Assembly (NCBI RefSeq): GCF_009800925.1 | Contig: NZ_WOYF01000002.1 | Coordinates: forward strand, 1 to 64,000 | Length of the DNA: 64,000 bases | Origin: Budvicia diplopodorum | GTDB lineage: Bacteria > Pseudomonadota > Gammaproteobacteria > Enterobacterales > Enterobacteriaceae | Direction: 5' to 3' | Part shown: in pieces, positions 9,495 to 17,966 of the stretch | How positions within the stretch are numbered: position 1 is the first letter of the stretch | How the letters are laid out: each line of letters starts with the position of its first letter | Made by a program: the position numbers and the translations under genes | The notes under the pieces: generated by a model | What the model saw: the letters and a program-made list of their open reading frames with translations, nothing else | The model's database searches: none | What the model was told of the DNA's origin: nothing

Positions 9495-10061
9495 TCAGCG
9501 CTCCTGATGAAAAGCGATAATTTCATCCAGCGTCGGGGTGTTATCCGCATTAGCCTGACTTTCACTATCCCACAGCTTAGCCAGTGAAATAGCCTGACCG
9601 CAGTGAATAAACGCCTCTTCAATATCGACCACAATCGTACACTTCACCCGTTTGCCGGTATCCGTAAAAAACTCACACAGCGACGGATCGGTAGAGATAG
9701 TTGCTTTGCCGTTGACCCGAAAGACTTCGTTATAGCCCGGAATAAAGAATGTTAAACCGACCTGCGGATTCTCAATTATATTCTGCAATCCGTCTAACCG
9801 GTTATTGCCCGCGTAGTCAGGAATTAACAGCGTTTTTTCACCCACGGTTTTCACAAAGCCCGGGCCGCCGCCTTTAGGCGATACGTCTACGCCTTTGGTT
9901 CCTACGGTAGCCAACACGCAGAAAGGAGAGAGAGAAATCAGCGTTTGACCATAGGGTGCCAGAAAATCAATCTGCTTGTTAACCACTATCGGATGTGGGG
10001 CGCTATAGCGCTCACGCAGTTGCTCTTTGGTTGTGACAATATATTCAGGCTTGGTATGCAT
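9495..10061 (-). CDS. PPOX-class flavin-binding protein, DR2398/MSMEG_1061-like
   Basis: A 188-residue protein of the pyridoxamine 5'-phosphate oxidase-like split-barrel fold. Diagnostic stretches are HPIVVNKQIDFLAPYGQTLI, CVLATVGTKGVDVSPKGG, LLIPDYAGNNRLDGLQNI and ENPQVGLTFFIPG, which follow the pattern of the subgroup named DR2398 family. Members bind FMN or a related cofactor and their reaction is generally unknown; calling it a PNP oxidase would be wrong. It starts 6 bp after the binding-protein gene upstream, so the two are almost certainly co-transcribed and under the same Fur-like box. That context suggests a role in handling the ferric ligand imported by this locus, for example as a reductase; this is inference. 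Confidence 0.85.
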   Translation of the reverse strand: MHTKPEYIVTTKEQLRERYSAPHPIVVNKQIDFLAPYGQTLISLSPFCVLATVGTKGVDVSPKGGGPGFVKTVGEKTLLIPDYAGNNRLDGLQNIIENPQVGLTFFIPGYNEVFRVNGKATISTDPSLCEFFTDTGKRVKCTIVVDIEEAFIHCGQAISLAKLWDSESQANADNTPTLDEIIAFHQER

Positions 10062-10067
10062 ACAATC

Positions 10068-11174
10068 TTATCTCTCTAAGGTAAGCCAGTAGGTGCCGGT
10101 TAACTTCACGGGAAGGAAGCGCTGGTTCAGCTCATCCATGGTTTTCTGCGGATCGATATCCTGATAAACGTTGGGTTGAATCCATTTCGCCATTGCCTCT
10201 GCGCCAACGATATTAAACGGTGAACCGGAAAAGTAGTTCCAGAATCCGTGCACTCGGCCGCCCTTCACTGCATCAAAGGTATTGAGCCCTTTCTGCTCGA
10301 CTAATGATTTCAACTGACGCTGGCTGAGTGCCGTATCAACGCTGGTACCCAGCGGTAAGGCTTTATTCGGATCAACGGCCGAATGTCCGGTCGCAATATA
10401 CACCCGAGGATTTTTTTGAATCAAATATTCAAGGCTCAGCACCCCGCCATTAGCGGTAGGAAACTTATCGGCACCGACATTCACGCCTTTAAACAACGAA
10501 ATATACTCGCCAATGCCGCCGGTTCCGCTACTCCAGCAGCAATCCCAAACGCCGGGGTATGCGTGCAGTAACACGGTAGGATGCTGTATTTTCGGGTCGT
10601 TAAGCCGCGACGTCAGACGATCCATATGAGCCTGATAGAAGCTAATCAGCTCTTCCGCTTTCTTCTCCCGATCTAACAGCTGGCCTAACACCCTCACCGA
10701 TGGAACCGTATGCTCTAACGGAGACTGATAGAAATCAATAAAGGCGACCGGAATATGACTCTTGTTGAGCAATGCAATCAGGTTTTGAGAACGCTGGGCC
10801 TGCCAGCTTTCAAAAATCACTAAATCTGGAGACAGGGAAAGGATCGTCTCGGTTGAAAGCTCGTCTCCGCTACCGCTGCCAATTACCTTAAGATCGGCCA
10901 GTTTAGGAAAGGTTTTCAGATAAAGGTTATAGGTAGCCACATCCAGCTTTTTGAGTTCACTTCCCCAGCCAACCAAAACGTTAGTCGGATCCTCATCAAC
11001 AAACGACATGGCAACAAAGCTGTATCCGGAGGCTAAGACCACCCGCTGAGGTTTGTGTAAAAGAACCACTTTATTTCCCATCACGTCGGTGACGTCTTTT
11101 GGCCAGTCACTGGCATAGGTGGCTGAGATACTAAAAATCAGCACCAGAAGCAGCGTTAGCAATCTATTGTTCAT
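10068..11174 (-). CDS. Periplasmic iron-complex binding protein (FecB/FhuD/BtuF-like)
   Basis: The 368-residue protein carries a Sec signal peptide (MNNRLLTLLLVLIFSISATYAS) with no lipobox. A type III (TroA-like) substrate-binding fold follows: the opening DVMGNKVVLLHKPQRVV, the segment LSTETILSLSPDLVIFESW, and the late NPRVYIATG, which are typical of ferric-siderophore or haem binding proteins. It is divergent from a TonB-dependent receptor with Fur-like boxes between them, which supports iron uptake. No permease or ATPase gene lies beside it, so it must use a transporter encoded elsewhere or act differently. A Cys pair (DCCW) and many aromatics may matter for ligand contact. The exact ligand cannot be told. 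Confidence 0.85.
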   Translation of the reverse strand: MNNRLLTLLLVLIFSISATYASDWPKDVTDVMGNKVVLLHKPQRVVLASGYSFVAMSFVDEDPTNVLVGWGSELKKLDVATYNLYLKTFPKLADLKVIGSGSGDELSTETILSLSPDLVIFESWQAQRSQNLIALLNKSHIPVAFIDFYQSPLEHTVPSVRVLGQLLDREKKAEELISFYQAHMDRLTSRLNDPKIQHPTVLLHAYPGVWDCCWSSGTGGIGEYISLFKGVNVGADKFPTANGGVLSLEYLIQKNPRVYIATGHSAVDPNKALPLGTSVDTALSQRQLKSLVEQKGLNTFDAVKGGRVHGFWNYFSGSPFNIVGAEAMAKWIQPNVYQDIDPQKTMDELNQRFLPVKLTGTYWLTLER

Positions 11175-11230
11175 TGAATATAAAGCCCGTTGATAAAAAT
11201 GAAGAGCAACGCCTTAGCGTATTTCCTCTG

Positions 11231-11249
11231 AATAATGATAATTATTCGC
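11231..11249. promoter_or_regulatory. Fur box (binding-protein side)
   Basis: AATAATGATAATTATTCGC matches 15 of 19 positions of the Fur consensus (GATAATGATAATCATTATC). It is centred 66 bp upstream of the binding-protein start codon on the minus strand. Confidence 0.75.
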
Positions 11250-11348
11250 AATATATCATTTGGCGAATAGTAAAAGAATCATCATCCAGAATGAATTATT
11301 CAATTTTTCTCATTTTGTTTGACAGCGGGTAATAAATAAAATGACAAT

Positions 11349-11367
11349 ACGTATGATAATCAGTCTC
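11349..11367. promoter_or_regulatory. Second, weaker Fur box (receptor side)
   Basis: ACGTATGATAATCAGTCTC matches 13 of 19 Fur consensus positions, including a continuous ATGATAATCA core. It is centred 50 bp before the probable receptor start at 11408. Confidence 0.55.
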
Positions 11368-11407
11368 ATTCCACATAACTTATAAACTACTCAGGATGCT
11401 TCATATT

Positions 11408-13525
11408 ATGGACCGCAAAGTCGCCTCGACTTACCCAACCTTAAAACCATTAGCCTATGCCATTTTACTTGCTGCAACAGCCTCTTTTCCAACGATAGCG
11501 GAAGAAACCGCAAAATCAGAAGCGGCATCAGAAAGTAGCGACGAAAAAGTCGTTGTTATCGGTGGAAATACGGCATTAAAAATAGATACTCCAGCGGCCG
11601 AAACGCCACGAGCATTGTCAGAAGTTACCCTAGAAAATATAAAAGATCGCGGGGTCAAAAAAATTGATGAAGCCATGCGCTATAGCGCTGGCGTTCAGGC
11701 TACGCCTTATGGTCCCGATAATATCAACGACTGGCTGAAAATCCGTGGTTTTGGCTGGTCACGCTATCAGAATGGGCTACAAACCTTGAATGAAAGCGGT
11801 TTCTACGGCTGGCAGCAGGAAGCCTATGGCGTAGAACGAATCGAAATGCTTAAAGGCCCGGCATCCATGCTGTACGGGCAAAACCCACCGGGTGGATTAG
11901 TTAACGTTCTCAGTAAGCGCCCTACTCGCCTAAAGCAGGGCGAAGTGGAGCTTTCTTATGGTTCTGACGACTATCGTCACTTCGCGCTGGATACCTCCGG
12001 CCCGGTTACCGATGAAGGCAACGTTCTGTATCGTTTAGTTGGCTTTGCCCGTCAGGCTAACGGTCCGACCGAGGGCGCTCAGAGCGAACGTTACTATATC
12101 GCGCCGAGTATCAGTATCGATTTCTCAGACGATACCAGCCTGACTCTGCTAACCAGCTATATGAAAGACAATACTAACCAGACCAGCGGTTTTAAACTGC
12201 CTTACGGCACACTGCAAGATACACCGTTTGGTAAAGTCGATTATAAAATGAGCTATGGTGAGCCGGATTATGCTGCCAATAACTCTGAAGAGTTCATGGC
12301 TGGATACGAATTCAAGCACAGCTTTAACGATACTTGGACTTTCCACCAAAATATGGCCTATAGCTATATGAACCTGCTGTTACGGGGCGCTTATGGTCTT
12401 AGCATGATCGACGATCGTCACGTTAACCGTGGGCTAACCTACCGAGACGGTAGCGCGCAAAGCTGGGCATTAGATAACCGCATGGTTGGTCACTGGACGT
12501 TTGACCGCTTCGAAAATACGCTGCTATTGGGCGTTGACTACTTTACCGCTAACTCTCGCGGTAAAGACGCCAACCTATACAGCTTCGGTGCACCGTTAGA
12601 TATCTTTAACCCGGTCTACGGTAACTACCAGCCGGTATCAGACAGCGATCTGTTTAATCACAGTACTAAACGTCGCCAGAACGGCCTGTATATTCAGAAC
12701 CAAATTAAGTTTGATGATAAATGGCTATTACTGGTCGGCGGGCGTTACGATAAAGCCACCTCTAGCGATACCCAGCCGGATACTAACGATCGTATCGATA
12801 TGGACGACCATAAGTACACTAAGAGTGCCGGTTTAATGTATATCTCTGATATCGGGCTTAATCCATACGTCAGCTACTCTGAGTCGTTCCAGCCGTTATC
12901 CGGCAGAAATAACAACAATAATCCTTATGAACCTCAAACCGGCGAGCAAACCGAGCTAGGCGTGAAGTACGTACCAAACTGGTTTAACGGCTATATTAAC
13001 GCCGCAGTTTACGAGCTGTATCAGAAGAACACGCTGACCACCGACCCGGCTAACCCGTCGGTTCGGACTCAAACCGGTGAAGCCCGTTCACGCGGGTTAG
13101 AGCTAGAAGCCGTTGGCAATGCAACAGATGACCTGAAGTTTACCGCTAGCTATACGCTGAATCAGGTAATCACCACGCAATCGTTAAATGCTGCAGAAAT
13201 CGATAAACGCCTGCCGGCTACGCCAAGAAATATGGCATCGCTGTGGGCCGACTATAACCTTCCTGGCTCTCTGCACGGATTCACTATCGGTTCTGGCGTG
13301 CGCTATATTGGCAGCACCTACGGTGATTCGACCAACACTCGCGATATGAAAGTACCAGCCTATACCCTATGGGATGCAATGGTTCGTTACGACATCAGCA
13401 AAGAGTGGCAAGTGCAGGTGAATGCCAATAACTTAGCCGATAAGAAATACGTCAGCGCCTGTGACTACTGGTGCTACTACGGTGACGGCCGTACCGTTAC
13501 CGCTAAGCTGAACTATCGCTGGTAA
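11408..13525 (+). CDS. TonB-dependent siderophore receptor
   Basis: An outer-membrane gated channel for a ferric siderophore. The signal peptide spans residues ~1-30 (LAYAILLAATASFPTIA). A TonB box-like KVVVIGG follows, then a plug domain with IKDRGVKKIDEAMRYSAGVQ and LKIRGFGWSRYQNG and the conserved RIEMLKGPASMLYGQNPPGG. A 22-strand barrel follows, with the late motif NANNLADKKYVSACDYWCYYG and a terminal aromatic (NYRW). This domain order and the Cys-containing last loop are typical of hydroxamate-type receptors (FhuA, FoxA and FcuA relatives), but the ligand is not proven. The ATG at 11408 is chosen because AGGA sits 11 bp upstream; an in-frame ATG at 11396 overlaps that site. Mature length is about 675 residues. 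Fur-type control is likely from the boxes upstream. Confidence 0.93.
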   Translation: MDRKVASTYPTLKPLAYAILLAATASFPTIAEETAKSEAASESSDEKVVVIGGNTALKIDTPAAETPRALSEVTLENIKDRGVKKIDEAMRYSAGVQATPYGPDNINDWLKIRGFGWSRYQNGLQTLNESGFYGWQQEAYGVERIEMLKGPASMLYGQNPPGGLVNVLSKRPTRLKQGEVELSYGSDDYRHFALDTSGPVTDEGNVLYRLVGFARQANGPTEGAQSERYYIAPSISIDFSDDTSLTLLTSYMKDNTNQTSGFKLPYGTLQDTPFGKVDYKMSYGEPDYAANNSEEFMAGYEFKHSFNDTWTFHQNMAYSYMNLLLRGAYGLSMIDDRHVNRGLTYRDGSAQSWALDNRMVGHWTFDRFENTLLLGVDYFTANSRGKDANLYSFGAPLDIFNPVYGNYQPVSDSDLFNHSTKRRQNGLYIQNQIKFDDKWLLLVGGRYDKATSSDTQPDTNDRIDMDDHKYTKSAGLMYISDIGLNPYVSYSESFQPLSGRNNNNNPYEPQTGEQTELGVKYVPNWFNGYINAAVYELYQKNTLTTDPANPSVRTQTGEARSRGLELEAVGNATDDLKFTASYTLNQVITTQSLNAAEIDKRLPATPRNMASLWADYNLPGSLHGFTIGSGVRYIGSTYGDSTNTRDMKVPAYTLWDAMVRYDISKEWQVQVNANNLADKKYVSACDYWCYYGDGRTVTAKLNYRW

Positions 13526-13554
13526 CAAAACGCTAGCATAAAACGTTAGCCATG

Positions 13555-13592
13555 AAAAAAACCGGCGTCAGGAAACTGACACCGGTTTTTTT
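13555..13592. terminator. Bidirectional terminator between the receptor gene and rpoS
   Basis: A-run, ACCGG(c)GTCA, GGAAAC loop, TGAC(a)CCGGT, T-run. It has U-tracts in both orientations and lies between two convergent genes, so it can serve both. Confidence 0.88.
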
Positions 13593-13613
13593 AGTGTTGA
13601 TGGTTAAGAAAAT

Positions 13614-14603
13614 TTATTCCTGAAACAGTGCCTCAATATTCAAACCTTGTTTCATCAGGATTTCGCGCAATTGCGCCAGCCCTTCAACCTGAATCTGACG
13701 AACGCGTTCACGAGTCAGACCGATCTCGCTGCCGACGTCTTCCAGCGTTGCCGCTTCATAGCCCAACAGACCGAAACGACGAGCCAACACTTCACGCTGT
13801 TTTGGATTCAGTTCAAACAACCATTTCACAATACTTTGCTTGATATCGTTATCCTGAGTGGTGTATTCAGGATCGTTGTTATTTTCATCCGGCAGAATGT
13901 CTAACAGCGCACTGTCAGATTCGCCGCTTAACGGTGAATCAACCGAGGTCACTCGTTCGTTGAGGCGCAGCATACGGCTAACGTCACCAACGGACTTATC
14001 CAGCTTGTTAGCAATATCTTCTGCACGCGGTTCGTGATCTAACTTATGGGAAAGCTCACGGGCGGTGCGCAGATAAACATTAAGCTCTTTAACGATATGA
14101 ATGGGCAGACGGATGGTGCGAGTCTGATTCATTATCGCGCGTTCAATAGTTTGTCTGATCCACCAAGTGGCGTAGGTTGAGAAGCGGAAACCTCTTTCTG
14201 GATCGAACTTTTCAACGGCTCGAATCAGGCCCAGATTTCCTTCTTCAATCAAATCAAGTAGCGCTAAGCCGCGATTGTTATAGCGGCGCGCAATTTTAAC
14301 AACCAAGCGCAGGTTACTTTCAATCATGCGACTGCGGGCCGGTGCGTCGCCGCGTAGTGCCCGCCGTGCAAAATAGACTTCTTCCTGAGCGGTTAATAGG
14401 GGTGAGAAACCGATTTCTCCGAGATACAGCTGTGTCGCATCCAGCACATGTTGAGTCACATCCTGTGAAAGCAGTGTATCTTCAACTGAACTATCATCCT
14501 CAGCAACTTCTAACTGAGCTTTTTCATCAAATTCAGTAGGTTCACTATCATCGAAATCAGCATTTTCAGGCCATTCGTTGACTTTCAGCGTATTGGAACT
14601 CAT
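13614..14603 (-). CDS. RNA polymerase sigma factor RpoS (sigma-38)
   Basis: The master sigma factor of stationary phase and general stress. The 329-residue product (E. coli 330) contains region 1.2 ([15 protein letters not shown]), region 2 with core binding and -10 recognition ([35 protein letters not shown], given here only as a span near residues 120-155), region 3, and region 4.2 with the helix-turn-helix [20 protein letters not shown]. The start chosen (MSSNTLKV) matches the E. coli N terminus and has TAGGA at the proper distance; an upstream in-frame ATG 30 bp earlier lacks support. The Shine-Dalgarno is buried in a long hairpin (see the leader feature). As in E. coli it lies downstream of nlpD, inside which its main promoter is expected. 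Confidence 0.98.
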   Translation of the reverse strand: MSSNTLKVNEWPENADFDDSEPTEFDEKAQLEVAEDDSSVEDTLLSQDVTQHVLDATQLYLGEIGFSPLLTAQEEVYFARRALRGDAPARSRMIESNLRLVVKIARRYNNRGLALLDLIEEGNLGLIRAVEKFDPERGFRFSTYATWWIRQTIERAIMNQTRTIRLPIHIVKELNVYLRTARELSHKLDHEPRAEDIANKLDKSVGDVSRMLRLNERVTSVDSPLSGESDSALLDILPDENNNDPEYTTQDNDIKQSIVKWLFELNPKQREVLARRFGLLGYEAATLEDVGSEIGLTRERVRQIQVEGLAQLREILMKQGLNIEALFQE

Positions 14604-14605
14604 AG

Positions 14606-14650
14606 TTTGTTTTCCTACCCGTAGTTGCGACACTCAGGCAGGAAAACAAA
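14606..14650 (-). promoter_or_regulatory. rpoS leader hairpin sequestering the ribosome-binding site
   Basis: In the mRNA, UUUGUUUUCCU (from 14650) and AGGAAAACAAA (to 14606) pair over 11 perfect base pairs with a 23-nt loop. The 3' arm contains the AGGA of the rpoS Shine-Dalgarno, three bases before the start codon begins. In E. coli the rpoS leader is likewise self-inhibited and opened by Hfq with the sRNAs DsrA, RprA and ArcZ; the conserved CGGGUAGGA before the start is also present here. Control by such sRNAs here is inferred. Confidence 0.75.
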
Positions 14651-14662
14651 ACTCCTGCCCAG

Positions 14663-15832
14663 TTAACGCTGCGGCAAATGCTGCAGCGGGTTGACGGATT
14701 TGCCTTTGTAACGGATTTCAAAATGTAACCTTACAGAGCTGGCACCCGTACTACCCATTGTTGCTATTTTTTGTCCTGCTTTTACATCTTGTTGCTCAGC
14801 AACTAGCATCGAATCATTGTGTGCGTAAGCGCTGAGGTAATCATCATTATGTTTAATAATGATTAAGTTACCGTAACCGCGTAATGCATTACCTGCATAT
14901 ACAATACGCCCGTCAGCAGCGGCAAGTACCGATTGGCCACGTGAGCCCGCAATGTCGATACCTTTGTTTCCACCATCTGAAGTCGAGAAGTTATCAATCA
15001 CTTTTCCTTCAGTTGGCCAACGCCAGCGAACGCCTGATGTACTACTACTTGTCGTTGCAACGGGTACTGTTGATACACCGGTTGTAGCACTAGTAGAAGC
15101 CGTCGATGTCCCTGCCGTTGCTGGTAACGTTTTATCAACATTCTGTTTACCAGTTGTAACAGCATACTCGTCTGATTTACTAGAATCAACAGTTGCCGGT
15201 TGATTTTGATTACTACCTGAAGGTGAGACTGCAGCCCCATTACCACTGGTTCCGGCCAGCATCCCGCCATTACTAGGAGTGGTTGTATTTGCACCTCCGC
15301 CAACGTTTAAAACTTGTCCGGCAGATAATGAATAAGGTTCTGCAATGCTATTTTTTTGTGCTAATTCGCGAAAATCATTACCGGTGATCCAAGCGATATA
15401 AAAAAGAGTATCGCCGCGAGAAACGGTATACGTTGCCCCGCCGTTATATGACCCTTTAGGAATATCAGAATAGCTACGGTTATAAACAATACGGCTATCG
15501 CCGGTATTTGCTGAACTCGTCTGATTATTATTCGTTTTGGCCGGAGTGGTGGGAACCGTTTGGCCAGCAGGACTTGCGGTACTGGCCGCGCTTTGCCCCT
15601 GCGTGTAGACAATATTAGGACGACTAGTATCAATCGCCGTCGTCGTTGACGGAGAACTATCTACCGTACCTGACTTTGACGTCGGAGCGGCAGAATAGCC
15701 GCCGCTATCATTGGTGATAGCCGTTATCGGTGCGGGTGCCGTTGTATCACTGCTACAACCTGCTAATAATAAGCTGACTACCGTACCTACTGTAATATAC
15801 CGATATACCTTCATCGGGCTTCCTTTACGCAT
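14663..15832 (-). CDS. Murein hydrolase activator lipoprotein NlpD
   Basis: An outer-membrane lipoprotein that activates the amidase AmiC during cell separation. The lipobox LLAGC has Cys26, the same position as in E. coli when this start is used; an internal ATG at 15814 has a good AAGGA and remains possible. A low-complexity Ser/Thr/Pro-rich linker with GDSRIVYNRSYSDIPKGSY precedes a LysM peptidoglycan-binding domain (YTVSRGDTLFYIAWITGNDF). After a second linker comes a LytM/M23 domain. The M23 metal ligands are degenerate: GNKGIDI where a catalytic His is expected and RLHFEIR instead of HxH. This agrees with an activator rather than an enzyme. The linkers are longer in Thr/Ser than E. coli's Gln/Pro repeats. 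Confidence 0.96.
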   Translation of the reverse strand: MRKGSPMKVYRYITVGTVVSLLLAGCSSDTTAPAPITAITNDSGGYSAAPTSKSGTVDSSPSTTTAIDTSRPNIVYTQGQSAASTASPAGQTVPTTPAKTNNNQTSSANTGDSRIVYNRSYSDIPKGSYNGGATYTVSRGDTLFYIAWITGNDFRELAQKNSIAEPYSLSAGQVLNVGGGANTTTPSNGGMLAGTSGNGAAVSPSGSNQNQPATVDSSKSDEYAVTTGKQNVDKTLPATAGTSTASTSATTGVSTVPVATTSSSTSGVRWRWPTEGKVIDNFSTSDGGNKGIDIAGSRGQSVLAAADGRIVYAGNALRGYGNLIIIKHNDDYLSAYAHNDSMLVAEQQDVKAGQKIATMGSTGASSVRLHFEIRYKGKSVNPLQHLPQR

Positions 15833-16109
15833 GCTTACCCCACCATAGCAGAATCAATAACTGATTAAAGTCCATTAGTAACTGGCCAAACGCCCGGCCA
15901 ACTGAAAATTATTTATATCCATTAAAAAATTAATTTAACTGACAATTTTACTTATTACGGTTACATCAAATCTGAGCGATATACTGTTTATTCCGTTATA
16001 TTTAATTCAGATTAAAAAGGCTGAAAAAGTACCTATCTGCGAATTGGACACTATATCTATACTGAACGTCAAACAAGAATAGCCAAATTTACTTATCTCT
16101 ACGTATCCG
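15833..16109. promoter_or_regulatory. nlpD upstream region
   Basis: 277 bp of AT-rich sequence separate pcm from nlpD, so nlpD probably has its own promoter here. I could not assign -35/-10 boxes with confidence and see no gene. Confidence 0.4.
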
Positions 16110-16742
16110 TCAGGCAAGATCGCCTTTAATTAACGGAACAAAACGCACGGTTTCTATACTATTTACTATAAAATCATTGCCGTTACGCTGAACCAATTTT
16201 AACGACTGAGAGCGGTTTTGTTCCCCAACGGGCAAAACCATTCTACCGCCGTCAGCTAACTGGCAAGCCAACGCTTTGGGAATTTCAGCGGGAGCCGCAG
16301 TAACAATAATAGCGTCGAAAGGCCCGCGAACCTTCCACCCTTCCCAGCCATCTCCGTGGCGGGTTGAAACATTATGCAGGTCAAGCTGCTTTAGCCTGCG
16401 TTTAGCCTGCCATTGTAAGCTTTTAATTCGTTCAACTGAATAAACGTGGCTAACGATGTGGGCTAACACGGCGGTTTGGTAACCGGAGCCGGTGCCAATT
16501 TCTAATACTTTGGATTCCGGCGTTAGCTGAAGTAACTCAGTCATTCTGGCAACGGTATAAGGTTGTGATATGGTTTGCCCCGCGCCTATCGGTAATGCCG
16601 TATTATCATATGCCTGATGTGACAAGGCCTCATCAATGAAGTGCTCTCTGGGTACGGCAGCGATCGCCTTTAATACGTTCTGGTCCTGAATGCCATGCGC
16701 GACGAGCTGCTTAAGCAACGTCTGCATGCGTTTACTGGACAT
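16110..16742 (-). CDS. Protein-L-isoaspartate O-methyltransferase Pcm
   Basis: It methylates L-isoaspartyl residues with S-adenosylmethionine, starting repair of aged proteins. The 210 residues (E. coli 208) hold the PCMT signature [20 protein letters not shown], the SAM loop [15 protein letters not shown], post-I motif VYSVERI, motif [12 protein letters not shown] and the C-terminal FVPLIKG. The start ([10 protein letters not shown]) is two bases after the surE stop codon, with AAGG inside the end of surE as ribosome site. Translational coupling with surE is therefore likely, as in E. coli. A longer frame starting inside surE is open, but the family does not extend there. Confidence 0.97.
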   Translation of the reverse strand: MSSKRMQTLLKQLVAHGIQDQNVLKAIAAVPREHFIDEALSHQAYDNTALPIGAGQTISQPYTVARMTELLQLTPESKVLEIGTGSGYQTAVLAHIVSHVYSVERIKSLQWQAKRRLKQLDLHNVSTRHGDGWEGWKVRGPFDAIIVTAAPAEIPKALACQLADGGRMVLPVGEQNRSQSLKLVQRNGNDFIVNSIETVRFVPLIKGDLA

Positions 16743-16744
16743 AT

Positions 16745-17494
16745 TTAAGTCACCTTCACTTGAGATAACCATTGATTAATCACATCTTGTGCTGCATAGG
16801 CCGTTAAATCAACCTGAAGCGGCGTAATAGAAACATAACCTTGCTCTACTGCGGCAAAATCGGTGCCCTCACCGAAGTCATCTTTGTCTCCGGGCGGCCC
16901 TATCCAGTAGAGGTCATTTCCCCGCGGATCTTGCTGACAGATAACCCGATCGGCCGGATGCCTCCGCCCGCAGCGAGTTACCTTGAAGCCTTTAATCTCT
17001 TCAATGGGCAAATCCGGTACGTTAACGTTTAATATTCTACCGGTTCTTAGCGGCTCTTGCTGAAGCCCTCTCAGCAATTGGCTGGTAATGATAGCGGCAG
17101 TATCAAAATGACGTTCCCCGTTCAGCGATACCGCTAAAGCCGGTAGCCCCAAATGGCGGCCTTCCATTGCGGCAGCAACGGTACCAGAATAGATAACATC
17201 ATCGCCTAAGTTAGGCCCGGCATTAATCCCAGAAACCACAATATCAGGCCTTGGCACCATTAATGAATTCACGCCCAAATAGACACAGTCGGTTGGCGTT
17301 CCTCGAACAGAAATATCACCGTTGCCTAACCGCTGGATTTTTACCGGCATTTCCAACGTCAAAGCATTGGATGAACCACTGCAATTACGATCGGGAGCAA
17401 CAATTTGCACCTGAGCAAACTGGCGTATAGATTCAGCCAGAATCTGAATGCCGGGTGCTGAAATGCCATCATCGTTGCTTAACAGTATTCTCAT
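16745..17494 (-). CDS. 5'/3'-nucleotidase SurE
   Basis: A metal-dependent nucleoside monophosphate phosphatase linked to stationary-phase survival. It has 249 residues (E. coli 253). The N-terminal [15 protein letters not shown] carries the metal-binding Asp8-Asp9 pair. The second metal motif [22 protein letters not shown] and the Ser of the CSGSSNALT loop are intact. It is followed two bases later by pcm. In E. coli truD lies directly upstream; here that space holds eptA and an unknown gene. Confidence 0.97.
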   Translation of the reverse strand: MRILLSNDDGISAPGIQILAESIRQFAQVQIVAPDRNCSGSSNALTLEMPVKIQRLGNGDISVRGTPTDCVYLGVNSLMVPRPDIVVSGINAGPNLGDDVIYSGTVAAAMEGRHLGLPALAVSLNGERHFDTAAIITSQLLRGLQQEPLRTGRILNVNVPDLPIEEIKGFKVTRCGRRHPADRVICQQDPRGNDLYWIGPPGDKDDFGEGTDFAAVEQGYVSITPLQVDLTAYAAQDVINQWLSQVKVT

Positions 17495-17681
17495 TAATTA
17501 TGTGCTAGCCCGTTGATAAAAATGTCATATTTTCAAACCGGTTACGCTGTTGATAGAAACGTCTATACCACAGAGTTTTGACGGCATTACGGATCGAAAA
17601 TAATAGCGATGGCCGATTATAGCAATTAATTGAAGTGCGGCAAAATACCCTACCAATCTTCGTGGTGATGACATTCGGCAT

Positions 17682-17721
17682 AATGGCTTAATGGCTTAAT
17701 GGCTTAATGGCTTAATGGCTT
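17682..17721. repeat. Tandem octamer AATGGCTT x5
   Basis: Five perfect head-to-tail copies of AATGGCTT, followed by a partial AAT. The array sits between divergent surE and eptA, 245 bp before eptA. Each junction creates the hexamer CTTAAT, the half-site word of PmrA/BasR boxes, though at 8-bp rather than 11-bp period. Such short tandem arrays can change copy number by slippage. Confidence 0.92.
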
Positions 17722-17796
17722 AATCAATGATAATTTAACGATAAACGTTAATAATATGATGAAAGCGGCAAGTAACGCGTATTTGCAAAATACATT

Positions 17797-17813
17797 ATTA
17801 AGGACAAATTAAT
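17797..17813 (+). promoter_or_regulatory. PmrA/BasR-like box upstream of eptA
   Basis: ATTAAG-GACAA-ATTAAT has the PmrA layout of two hexamers (consensus YTTAAK) with a 5-bp spacer; only the first base of each half differs. It lies 154 bp before the eptA start. PmrA activates eptA in Salmonella and E. coli. No strong -10 box follows at the ideal distance. Confidence 0.45.
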
Positions 17814-17966
17814 TAGATGAACGAATAAAAATCAGGTAAACCATCGATTAGAAGTTAGGTAAAATAGTTAAGCGCCATATAACCGATGCACTAAAACCTA
17901 AAAAAACTTTCCAACCTAACCGATAAGCCCCATCGTTCCCCCTGTAAATACCGGAGCAAAAAGCCA

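Larger units (their letters stand above)
17495..17966. promoter_or_regulatory. Divergent surE/eptA intergenic region
   Basis: 472 bp between divergent genes. It contains five tandem copies of an octamer (17682-17721) and a PmrA-like box (17797-17813), described separately. I see no gene. Confidence 0.6.

Noticed and set aside
9495-10061. Naming the PPOX gene pdxH
   Set aside because: The sequence follows the DR2398-type subgroup and lacks the PdxH substrate motifs; a pyridoxine phosphate oxidase call would be misleading.
14884-15633. Several ORFs of 67-101 codons overlapping nlpD on both strands
   Set aside because: They lie inside nlpD and reflect its repetitive Ser/Thr/Pro/Ala codons; no starts with ribosome sites.
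14663-15832. NlpD as an active M23 endopeptidase
   Set aside because: Key metal-binding His residues are replaced (GNKGIDI, RLHFEIR), so an activator role fits better.
17682-17721. Octamer array considered as a CRISPR or replication iteron
   Set aside because: Units are contiguous without spacers, only 8 bp long, and no cas or replication genes are near.
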